41,290 nucleotides of DNA from CAYSCX01 sp964429575 (GTDB taxonomy: Bacteria; Desulfobacterota; Binatia; Binatales; Binataceae), in assembly GCA_964429575.1 (NCBI GenBank), contig CAYSCX010000023.1, positions 1 through 41,290 of the forward strand, in the 5' to 3' direction. The translations under genes and the position numbers were made by a program. How positions within the stretch are numbered: the first letter of the stretch is position 1; every line of letters begins with the position of its first letter. This document shows positions 7,986 to 15,284 of this stretch, piece by piece. The notes beneath the pieces are model-generated. The model searched no databases. It had not been told where the DNA came from and saw only the letters and a program-made list of their open reading frames with translations.

Positions 7986-9392
7986 TCACAGCTCCGGCCA
8001 CTTGTTCCACGGGCGCGCCTGCTCGTACGCGTACGACGCCTGCAGCACCAAGTCGTCGCGGTGGCGCTCCGCGACGATCTGAAGACCGCACGGCAACCCC
8101 GCGTCCGTGAATCCAGCGCGCACCGACGCCGCCGGATGCCCGCTCAAGTTGATCGGATATGTGAACGCGATTGCGCCCAACGGGTCGCGCAGCGGCGAGC
8201 CATTGATTTCGCTCGGCGGCGGACCCTTGGCGGCGAACGCTTCAGTCGGCAGCGTCGGCGTGAGCAGCAGGTCGTAGCGCGCGAACAGACCGGCGAGCCA
8301 CTGGTTGAACGCCGCACGCTGGCGGTACGCCTTGCCGTAATGCTGCCAGGTGATTCGTCCCGCCGTCTCCGTGCCGGAAAGAAACGCGCGGCCGAATTGG
8401 TCGCGGTACTTTTCGAAGTACTCGTGCAACATCGCGAGGCCCTGCGTTCCGCTGATTCGCATCCACGCCTCGCTCGTCTGCGGCACTACGTCCTCTCGCA
8501 CGTCAACTTGGTGCCCGAGGTCTTTGAATACCGACGCCGCTTTGGCGACTTCGCGCGCAACATCGCGCTGGACGATCTGGTTGAAGTCCGGATGAAACGC
8601 GATGCGCAGTTTCTTCGGCAACCTCTCGAGCACTGCTTGATACGAGATGCCTGGATGCGGCAGCGAATCTGGATCCGCGGGGTGATAACCAACCACCGCG
8701 TCCATGTACATCGCCGCGTCGCGTACCGTGCGCGTCAGCGGACCAAGCACCGACACGTCGTTCCATGCCTGCATGCCGAGCATCGGCTCATGCGGAATCC
8801 GTCCGAATGACGGCTTGAGCCCAAAGCAGCCGACGTAGCAGGCCGGAATTCGAATCGAGCCGCCGCCGTCCGAACCGGTCGCCAGCGGCACCAGACCGCT
8901 CGCCATCGCCGACGAACTTCCGCCCGACGATCCGCCGGGCGTACGCTCGACGTTCCACGGGTTGCGTGTTACGCCGTACACCAGGTTCTTGGTGAATCCC
9001 GTGTAGCCGAACTCCGGAGCGTTGGTCTTGCCCAGCACGATCGCGCCCGCGCCGCGAAGACGCGCTACTTCCACCGAGTCGCGCTCGGGCACGTTGTTCT
9101 TGAAGGGCAGCGAACCGAGGCTGGTCGGCAGTCCTGCCGCGTCCTCAAGATCTTTGACGCCCAGCGGCAACCCCGCGAGCGGCCCGATCTCCTCCCTGCG
9201 CGCAATCTTTTCATCCAGAGCGCGCGCCTCGCCGAGCGCTTCCTCCGGGCGCATCGCGACGAGCGCGTTGAGCTTCGGATTGAACTTTTCGATTCGCGCA
9301 AGACAGCTCTGCAAGAGTTCGCTCGGCTTGAGCTCGCGCTTGCGAATCAGCCCCGCGAGTTCGTGCGCGGGCAGATAGTGCAGTTCCGCCAT
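7986..9392 (-). CDS. Amidase (amidase signature family)
   Basis: The 468-residue protein carries the full amidase-signature catalytic triad: Lys80 (LGVKDLEDAAG), cis-Ser155 (TPGGSSGGSS) and the nucleophile Ser179 (GSDGGGSIRIPA). These are one residue off the GatA numbering. Family members hydrolyse amides, and GatA shares the fold, but no gatB or gatC is near, so a catabolic amidase is more likely. ATG 9392 is chosen because GGAGGA lies just upstream; a further 12 codons are open in frame but lack support. It is divergent from the TetR gene at 9543, and their 150-base gap holds the TetR operator, which may also influence this gene. It lacks a signal peptide. Confidence 0.92.
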   Translation of the reverse strand: MAELHYLPAHELAGLIRKRELKPSELLQSCLARIEKFNPKLNALVAMRPEEALGEARALDEKIARREEIGPLAGLPLGVKDLEDAAGLPTSLGSLPFKNNVPERDSVEVARLRGAGAIVLGKTNAPEFGYTGFTKNLVYGVTRNPWNVERTPGGSSGGSSSAMASGLVPLATGSDGGGSIRIPACYVGCFGLKPSFGRIPHEPMLGMQAWNDVSVLGPLTRTVRDAAMYMDAVVGYHPADPDSLPHPGISYQAVLERLPKKLRIAFHPDFNQIVQRDVAREVAKAASVFKDLGHQVDVREDVVPQTSEAWMRISGTQGLAMLHEYFEKYRDQFGRAFLSGTETAGRITWQHYGKAYRQRAAFNQWLAGLFARYDLLLTPTLPTEAFAAKGPPPSEINGSPLRDPLGAIAFTYPINLSGHPAASVRAGFTDAGLPCGLQIVAERHRDDLVLQASYAYEQARPWNKWPEL

Positions 9393-9491
9393 GGGATTTC
9401 CTCCGCGACGTGCCGTTCGCACCAACAAATACTACGCTTTGCTGAGAATTGGGAACTCGTACTTCCGCTCGCCGCGAGCGCCGCAGCGCGG

Positions 9492-9520
9492 TTGACGCTC
9501 TAACGACCGTTAGTTACGAT
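9492..9520 (+). promoter_or_regulatory. tetR promoter with palindromic operator in the spacer
   Basis: TTGACG (9492-9497) and TACGAT (9515-9520) are separated by exactly 17 bases, a good sigma-70 layout. The 14-base inverted repeat CTAACGACCGTTAG occupies 9500-9513, entirely inside the spacer. A repressor bound there would block RNA polymerase, so this is a strong candidate autoregulatory site for the TetR protein starting at 9543. It may also act on the divergent amidase gene. Confidence 0.68.
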
Positions 9521-9542
9521 CGACGGCAATCCGGAAAGTCTC

Positions 9543-10229
9543 ATGCGAGGACCCGCGAAAAAGAGCGCCGCTCCCGCTGGCGCACGTGTAGTCGAGCTTC
9601 ACCGCCCGCACGACACTCGCGTCCGCTTGCTGCAGGTCGCGCAGGTATTGTTCGCGGAGCGCGGTTTCCGCGGCACCAGCCTTCGCGACATCGCGCACCG
9701 CATCGGCATCCAGGCGCCGTCGCTGCTCCACCACTTCCCGTCCAAGCAGCAACTCTACCTGGCCGTGCTCGACCGAATATTCGAGGGACTCGAGGACGCC
9801 GCCGGCGCGTTGCTGGTCGGCCGCGAGAGCTACCGGGATCGCATGCGCAACGCCATCTCCGCGGCGATTGATTACATCGCGCGGCGTCCCGACGCGGTCC
9901 GGATCCTTTGGCAGGAGATGTCCGATGAAAGCGGCGTCGGCCGCCAGCTGATAAAGCGCCGGATCCCGCCGCTCCACTCGATGGCGCTCAATTTCATTTT
10001 TCGCGGACAGCGTGAGGGCGAGTTCCGTACCGAGATCGAGCCGTTCCACTTTCTACTGAGCCTCAACTCGATCACGCTGGGCTACTTCACCACCGCCGCC
10101 ACGGTGCGCAGGCTGTGGAACATCAATTTGCTTGAACCGCAGCTTATCGAAATCCGCAGGCGCGAGGTCATCGACCTGGTCGAGCGCACGCTTTTCGTAC
10201 CGCAACCTGCGCCTCCGTCGCTGAGCTGA
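9543..10229 (+). CDS. TetR/AcrR family transcriptional regulator
   Basis: The 228-residue protein has a classic TetR N-terminal DNA-binding domain at about residues 26-80: VRLLQVAQVLFAERGF, then TSLRDIAHRIGI and APSLLHHFPSKQQLY as helix-turn-helix and following helix. The rest is an all-helical ligand-binding and dimer domain. ATG 9543 is 23 bases after the predicted -10 element. The LLM oxidoreductase starts 79 bases downstream in the same direction, so the regulator probably controls itself, that gene and perhaps the divergent amidase. The inducer is unknown, but a substrate of the LLM enzyme or amidase is a natural guess. Confidence 0.92.
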   Translation: MRGPAKKSAAPAGARVVELHRPHDTRVRLLQVAQVLFAERGFRGTSLRDIAHRIGIQAPSLLHHFPSKQQLYLAVLDRIFEGLEDAAGALLVGRESYRDRMRNAISAAIDYIARRPDAVRILWQEMSDESGVGRQLIKRRIPPLHSMALNFIFRGQREGEFRTEIEPFHFLLSLNSITLGYFTTAATVRRLWNINLLEPQLIEIRRREVIDLVERTLFVPQPAPPSLS

Positions 10230-10308
10230 CGCATCGCGAAAACGCGAATCGAATCCGTCAGAACGTTCCGCCTGCGAATCACCTGAGTCCCAAGGAGAAT
10301 TACCCGCG

Positions 10309-11508
10309 ATGAAATTCGGCACTTTCTATGAGCATCAGCTTCCGCGCCCTTGGAAGCCCGGCCTCGAACTGAAGCTCTTCCAGGATGCGTTGGACCAGGT
10401 CGAGCTGGCCGACCAGGTCGGCATCGACCACATGTGGGAGGTCGAGCATCACTTTCTCGAGGAGTATGCGCATTCGTCTGCGCCAGAAATCTTCCTTGCT
10501 GCATGCAGCCAGCGCACCAAGCAGATTAGACTGGGGCACGGCATCGTGCTGCTCCCGCCTGCGTACAATCATCCGGCGCGCGTAGCGGAGCGTATCGCGA
10601 CGCTCGATCTGGTGAGCGGCGGGCGCGTCGAGTTTGGTACCGGTGAATCATCCGCCGAGGCCGAGCTTGGCGGCTTCCTCATCCCGCGCGCGGACAAGCG
10701 CGACATGTGGCAGGAGTCGCTCGGCGCGATCTGCCGAATGTTCGTCGAGGATCCATTTCTCGGCCACCAGGGCAAATACTTCCAGATGCCGGTGCGCAAC
10801 GTGGTGCCCAAGCCCGTCCAGAAGCCGCATCCTCCCCTGTGGGTCGCGTGCTCGCGCCGCGAGACGATTCACCTTGCCGCGAAGCTCGGAATCGGCGCGC
10901 TCACCTTTGCATTCGTCTCGCCCGAGGAAGCGCGCTACTGGGTCAACGACTACTACACGACGCTCGAAAATGAGTGCGAGCCGATCGGCTACGCGATCAA
11001 TCCGAATATCGCGATCGTCACGGGTTTCATGTGTGACAACGATCAGGAGCGCGCGCGCAAGATGGGCGAGGATGGCCTGCAGTTCTTCTCCTACGCGCTC
11101 GCCCACCACTACATCTTCGGCCGTCACGAACCCGGCAAGACCGACATCTGGAAGAACTACACTTCGCAAAAGAACGGACTAGCGATGCCCGGCGCGGGCG
11201 GTCCCAACAGCTGCGTCGGTACGCCGGACCTGATTCGCCAGCGCCTGCGCGATTACCAGGACGCCGGCGTCGATCAGGTCGTGTTCATCTCGCAGGCCGG
11301 TAACAACCAGCACGAGGACATCTGCGACTCGCTCAATCTGTTCGCCAAGACGGTGCTGCCGGAATTCAAGGAACAGCACGAGGCGCGCGAACGCCAGAAG
11401 ATGGAACGCATCGCGCCGATTCTCGAGCGCGCGATGAGTCGCAAGCGCGAGCCAGAGGTTCCCAAGACCGACGGGCCGACGATCATCCAAGCCGGCATGC
11501 TGCCCTAG
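10309..11508 (+). CDS. LLM-class flavin-dependent oxidoreductase (luciferase-like)
   Basis: This 399-residue protein is a complete luciferase-like monooxygenase: it begins MKFGTFYEHQLPRPW, has RLGHGIVLLPPAYNHPARVAE, LDLVSGGRVEFGTGESS and PKPVQKPHPPLWVACS, and ends with a charged tail. An AAGGAG ribosome site lies about 12 bases before ATG 10309. The tetR gene 79 bases upstream is probably its regulator. Its stop codon TAG (11506-11508) coincides with the terminal bases of a dispersed repeat, so the original C-terminus may have been altered by insertion. Flavin and substrate are unknown; the closest named groups act on alkanesulfonates, long-chain aldehydes or related organics. Confidence 0.92.
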   Translation: MKFGTFYEHQLPRPWKPGLELKLFQDALDQVELADQVGIDHMWEVEHHFLEEYAHSSAPEIFLAACSQRTKQIRLGHGIVLLPPAYNHPARVAERIATLDLVSGGRVEFGTGESSAEAELGGFLIPRADKRDMWQESLGAICRMFVEDPFLGHQGKYFQMPVRNVVPKPVQKPHPPLWVACSRRETIHLAAKLGIGALTFAFVSPEEARYWVNDYYTTLENECEPIGYAINPNIAIVTGFMCDNDQERARKMGEDGLQFFSYALAHHYIFGRHEPGKTDIWKNYTSQKNGLAMPGAGGPNSCVGTPDLIRQRLRDYQDAGVDQVVFISQAGNNQHEDICDSLNLFAKTVLPEFKEQHEARERQKMERIAPILERAMSRKREPEVPKTDGPTIIQAGMLP

Positions 11509-11689
11509 CAGGGTGTTGAGCAACGCGGAACCTATCGGCGCGGTCCCGGCGGTGCGCTCAACACCCTGCGTGAAAGACTTGTCCTGAGCCAGCGGCGAAG
11601 GATCGGGCTTCCTTCCTCGTCTTCTCCCCCTGCGGGGGAGACGTGAGAGAGGGAGCAGGCGGTCGAATATGACTTTTTCAACAGCCTGC
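11505..11689 (+). repeat. Dispersed terminal-inverted-repeat element, copy A
   Basis: About 185 bp, matched by copies at 16884-17069 and (reversed) 41045-41232. The left end reads CTAGCAGGGTGTTGAG and the right end TTCAACAGCCTGC, which are near-inverse of each other. Inside, GCAGGGTGTTGAG (11508-11520) pairs perfectly with CTCAACACCCTGC (11557-11569). CTCCCCC (11624-11630) pairs with GGGGGAG (11634-11640), and GCAGGC (11655-11660) pairs with GCCTGC (11684-11689). This gives three consecutive hairpins. No coding capacity; it looks like a MITE or REP-type mobile repeat. Its first bases form the stop codon of the preceding gene. Confidence 0.88.
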
Positions 11690-11789
11690 GATCGGCCGAT
11701 CGCCGAATCGCAATTTCTCGAGGCCGCCCATTCGCGGGGCGCCTCTTTTTCTCTTGTGCTTGACTGCTTGCGCAGACAATCTATTCGAG

Positions 11790-12977
11790 ATGCAGCCGAT
11801 CTCGATTTTACTGCGAGTCTGTTCCAGCTTCCTCTTCGCTGCGGTGGCGCTTGTCGCGTTCTCCGTCTGCGCGCACGCCGCCGATCCGCAAACGCCTCCG
11901 TCGCCGAACGATAAGACGGCGCGCAATGCTTGGGCGCTTCGCGAAGTCCTGCGGCGCATGATGGTCGGAGAGAATGTCGATCCCGCACTATTCAAGGAAT
12001 TCGAAGACGCGCAGAACTTCGGGCTCAAGACCGGACCCGAAGCGGGTCAGCGCGTTCCGGATTTCAAGCTGCCTGATGAGAACGGGAAGCAGTGGACGCT
12101 CGAGCAGTTGATGGGCCCCAAGGGCTTGTTGCTCGCATTCAACCGCAGCGCCGATTGGTGACCCTACTGCCGCAGCCAGCTCGTCGAGCTGGAACGGACG
12201 CGCGAGACGCTGGAGAAGGCGGGCGTCAACATCGCATCGATCACCTACGACTCACCCGAGGCGCTGAAGAAGTTCGCGACGGCGTACAACATCGGCTACC
12301 CGATGCTCTCCGACAAGGGCAGTGCGGTCATCCGCAAGTACGGCATCCTCAACACCAATGTTCCGCCCGACCACATGTTCTACGGCATCCCGTTTCCGGG
12401 AATGTACCTGCTCGGCCCCGACGACAAGGTGCGCGTGAAGTACTTCGAACCCGAGTACGAAAAGCGAATCGCATCGTCCGAGGTCGCGCTGAACTCATTC
12501 GGTGTCGCACCGGTCGATAACTCGGTTGAAGTCAGCGCCGGCGACGTCCGTGCGCTTGTGCGCCTTTCCACCGAGCGTTCCGTGCCCGGCCACGAGATCG
12601 GCGCGCTTGCAAAGTTTGACGTTGGACCCGGCTGGCACATCTACGGCGAGCCGCTGCCCGAGAACTACGTCGCGACCGCGGTGATATTCGACTCCGATCT
12701 CGTCGCGAATCAGGCGTGGGACTTTCCGAAGCCGAAGCCCGTCCGGTTTGAAGTGCTCGGCGAGACGTTGCCAACCTACGAGGGCAGATTCGATGCGAAG
12801 GGCAGGGTGATGCTGAAGCGCGGACTCGGACCGGGCGATTACCGGCTCAAGGGCACCGTCAAGTTCCAGCAATGCAATGATGAGATCTGCAAGCTGCCTC
12901 AGAACGTTGCGTTCGAGCTGCCGATCAAGATCGAACCGCTGCTGATGCCCGAGCGCCTGGAGAGCCCGAAGAAGTAG
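11790..12977 (+). CDS. Selenocysteine-containing exported peroxiredoxin-like protein with DsbD-alpha-like C-terminal domain (in-frame UGA)
   Basis: A single frame runs from ATG 11790 to 12977, interrupted only by TGA at 12159-12161. Read as Sec it gives 395 residues. Residues 1-30 are a signal peptide ending CAHA. About 85-245 is an AhpC/TSA-type redoxin domain with the segment F-N-R-S-A-D-W-U124-P-Y-C127-R, where cysteine-containing relatives have W-C-P-Y-C. About 250-385 resembles the N-terminal domain of DsbD (GWHIY, then C362-N-D-E-I-C367). The 272 codons after the TGA contain no frameshift or stop and keep family sequence, which argues against decay. A hairpin starting 15 bases after the TGA fits a bacterial SECIS. 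The ribosome site is weak; TTG 11754 is a less likely start. It is expected in the periplasm as a peroxide or thiol-disulfide reductase. A recent nonsense change of a Cys codon is the main alternative. Confidence 0.82.
12159..12197 (+). promoter_or_regulatory. In-frame UGA with bacterial SECIS-like hairpin
   Basis: TGA occupies 12159-12161. Downstream, CCAGCTC (12176-12182) pairs perfectly with GAGCTGG (12186-12192) around a GUC loop (12183-12185), and CCG (12170-12172) can pair with CGG (12195-12197) below a small internal loop. A G is the first loop base and 21 bases separate the UGA from the loop, both within the published bacterial SECIS pattern as I recall it. The hairpin also encodes part of the conserved segment S-Q-L-V-E-L, so codon choice alone could produce some pairing. 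Confidence 0.65.
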
Positions 12978-13004
12978 GGTTGAAACGGCGTCCGTTCGCG
13001 CCGA

Positions 13005-14204
13005 CTACATCAGGTTGTACACGCGCGCAACGTTCTCGCCCAAGATAGCGCGCCGTCCGGACTCCTTCATCGGCGCGATCATTCCCTTCAACTCCTCGAG
13101 GTAGTTGCCGGGGTGATCCGGATGCGGATAGTCCGTCGCCCAGAAAAACTTGTCCTCGCCCACCGCGTCCATCATCGCGTGAATGGTACGTTCATCGGGG
13201 TCGGCCGAGATGTAGCACTGACGTTTGAAGTAGTACGACGGCTTCTCCTTGAGCCGAACCGTCGCGCCGAGAGTGGTGCCTGTGTAGATCGCGTCGGCGC
13301 GATCGACGAAGAACCCGATCCATCCGGCCTGCGATTCCAGCACGATTACGCGCAGCCGCGGGAATCGATCAAACACGCCGAGCTGGAATAACGTTCCGAA
13401 CGCATGCTGCACGCCCTGGCCGGCGAACACGTCGAAATACCATGCGGCCCACTGGAAATTGTCGTACCGGTGATGGATGCCCCACTGCACTGGTTCGAAA
13501 GTTGGATGAATCGCAAACGGCACATCGAGATCCTGCGCGATCGCGAAGACTCGATCGTGGCGGGTATCGCCGTGGGGGACGCGTGTGATCGTAAACGGAC
13601 AGACGAACGCGCCGCGGCAGCCGTCCTTCACCGCACGCTCGAGTTCGATCGCGGCGGCCTCTGGATCGCCGAGTGACAAATGCGCGATCGGAATGAGCCG
13701 GCCTCCGGAGTCGCGGCAGAAGTCGGCGATCCACCGGTTGTACGCGCGGCAGTATGCCTGCGACAGCTCCACGTCGAACAGCTCGGCCTCCCACAAAAGC
13801 CCGATTGTCGGATACAGCAGCGCCTTCGCCATGCCCTCGCGGTCGAGAAGTTCGATGCGCTCTTTCATGTCCATGGTGCCGAACGCCGCGCCCTTCATGT
13901 AGGTGGCTTCGGGAGCCGGCCGCATCGACCGGAGATCTTCCGGCTTGAGATCGCCGCGCAACATCATCTCGCGCAGTTGTGTTGAAACGTCGATGTTTTT
14001 GCCCATACCGCCGAGCGTGCCGAGCACGCCGGGCACCGTCAGCTTCGCGCGTCTTTGATCGATTTCGAGAAATTCGTACCCGTCATCGCCGACCCGGATT
14101 CGCATCGCGCGATCGCGATACTTCGGGTCGATGTATTTCTCCCACAGATCCGGCGGCTCCAGGATGTGTCCGTCGGCGTCGATTACCAGTGCTTCGGTCT
14201 TCAT
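13005..14204 (-). CDS. Amidohydrolase family protein (amidohydrolase_2 type)
   Basis: The 399-residue protein begins MKTEALVIDADGHILEPPDLW, the usual start of the amidohydrolase-2 (ACMSD-like) family, where the first metal-binding motif is D-x-D-G-H rather than H-x-H. Later landmarks are AIHPTFEP (metal His) and FFWATDYPHPDHPG (catalytic Asp and substrate region). The family decarboxylates or hydrolyses ring-cleavage products and other acids using a divalent metal in the cytosol. ATG 14204 has a GGGAG ribosome site; the longer open frame to 14546 overlaps the neighbouring gene and has no family sequence. It lies 38 bases after the cyclase gene on the same strand and was probably co-transcribed with it. 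Confidence 0.9.
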   Translation of the reverse strand: MKTEALVIDADGHILEPPDLWEKYIDPKYRDRAMRIRVGDDGYEFLEIDQRRAKLTVPGVLGTLGGMGKNIDVSTQLREMMLRGDLKPEDLRSMRPAPEATYMKGAAFGTMDMKERIELLDREGMAKALLYPTIGLLWEAELFDVELSQAYCRAYNRWIADFCRDSGGRLIPIAHLSLGDPEAAAIELERAVKDGCRGAFVCPFTITRVPHGDTRHDRVFAIAQDLDVPFAIHPTFEPVQWGIHHRYDNFQWAAWYFDVFAGQGVQHAFGTLFQLGVFDRFPRLRVIVLESQAGWIGFFVDRADAIYTGTTLGATVRLKEKPSYYFKRQCYISADPDERTIHAMMDAVGEDKFFWATDYPHPDHPGNYLEELKGMIAPMKESGRRAILGENVARVYNLM

Positions 14205-14242
14205 CGCATTTGCTCCCGAATTTCCGGTCGGCGTGCGCTTCG

Positions 14243-15169
14243 CTACAGCACCGCGAGCGGATTGACCGGAGAGGCGGTTCCGCGCTCCAGCACGAGCGGA
14301 GCCATCACGAAGAGAAACTCGTAACGTCCCGCTCGCGCGCACGCCGCGGAGGCCGCATCGAAGTCCGCGTTGTCGATTAGATGAATGCCCATCGCGACCA
14401 GCGTGCCGACGTGGATCGGCAACAGCACGCCCTCGTAACCGCTCGGCATTGCGTCGCTCGCACCGTCGGATCCGAGAACCGCTATCCGCCGCTCGTGGAG
14501 CCATGGCAGGCACGACGCATCGAGCCCGGGCAGTCCCTCGCGCCACGGATCCCAGCCGCCCTTGACCTTGCGCCGCTTCGCACGGCCGGTTCGAATCAAC
14601 AGCACGTCTCCCTCCTCAACCTGCACCCGATGATCTTTCTCCGCCGCGTCGAGGTCGGACGGCATGATGCGCTCGCCCGGCTCGATCCACTCGGCCTTTT
14701 TGATCTTTGGAATGTCGAGCAGCACGCCCCGGCCCACGACGCCGTCGCGCGCAACGTCAATTGCGCATTTGCGTGCGCCGTGTGAGCCGACTTCCGACGC
14801 GTCGAAGCCGTTGTACATCTTGCCCTGCCAGAACACGTGGCAAAGCGCATCGAGGTGCGTATTGGCGAGCCCGTGCGGTGCGATCGCGAAGTAATCGCCC
14901 GAGTACGGCAACGGCGTGTTCAGTGCGTCCGAGCCCGCCTGCACCATGAGATGCGTCACGGGCGTCGGATTGTCCGGCGCAGGCAGCGTGGCGAGCGGAA
15001 GCGACATTGAAACGGTCTCGCCCGAAAGCGCAAGTTTCGCGGCGCGCGCGCGTTTTTCGTCGGTGATGAAATTCAGCGCCCCGCGCTGGTCGTCTTTGCC
15101 CCACCGCCCCCAATTGCTGTGTTTTTCGAACATCGCCTTCACTTGTTCAGACGTAAGCCGCGTCGCCAT
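14243..15169 (-). CDS. Cyclase family protein (kynurenine formamidase-like metal hydrolase)
   Basis: The 308-residue protein carries the metal-binding signature of the cyclase/KynB family: His99, then T-H105-L-D107-A-L-C-H111 in the segment PHGLANTHLDALCHVFW. Members hydrolyse N-formylkynurenine or related amides and lactones, and many are of unknown specificity. This protein is longer than KynB (about 210) and fits the larger uncharacterised branch that starts with N-W-G-R-W-G-x-x-D. ATG 15169 has GGAGAG upstream. It is the first gene of a two-gene operon with the amidohydrolase at 13005-14204; together they could open and process a cyclic or amide compound. It is divergent from the SagB-like gene. 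Confidence 0.9.
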   Translation of the reverse strand: MATRLTSEQVKAMFEKHSNWGRWGKDDQRGALNFITDEKRARAAKLALSGETVSMSLPLATLPAPDNPTPVTHLMVQAGSDALNTPLPYSGDYFAIAPHGLANTHLDALCHVFWQGKMYNGFDASEVGSHGARKCAIDVARDGVVGRGVLLDIPKIKKAEWIEPGERIMPSDLDAAEKDHRVQVEEGDVLLIRTGRAKRRKVKGGWDPWREGLPGLDASCLPWLHERRIAVLGSDGASDAMPSGYEGVLLPIHVGTLVAMGIHLIDNADFDAASAACARAGRYEFLFVMAPLVLERGTASPVNPLAVL

Positions 15170-15284
15170 GGTAGTCTCTCCGATCGTTTGGAGTGATGCG
15201 CCCTCCGTATAGCACGGGCTGGGCGCCTCCGTGTAACTGAACGAGCGGTAGGTTGGGCGCGCCGGCGCCACGACGGAGCAGCGC

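Noticed and set aside
12159..12161. Treating the TGA as the end of a short gene, or the region as a pseudogene
   Set aside because: The frame continues intact for 272 codons with family sequence, the TGA replaces a redox Cys, and a SECIS-like hairpin follows. A simple nonsense mutation stays possible but explains less.
14205..14546. N-terminal extension of the amidohydrolase
   Set aside because: The added residues are Arg/Ala-rich, overlap the cyclase gene, and the family start MKTEALVIDADGH has its own ribosome site at 14204.
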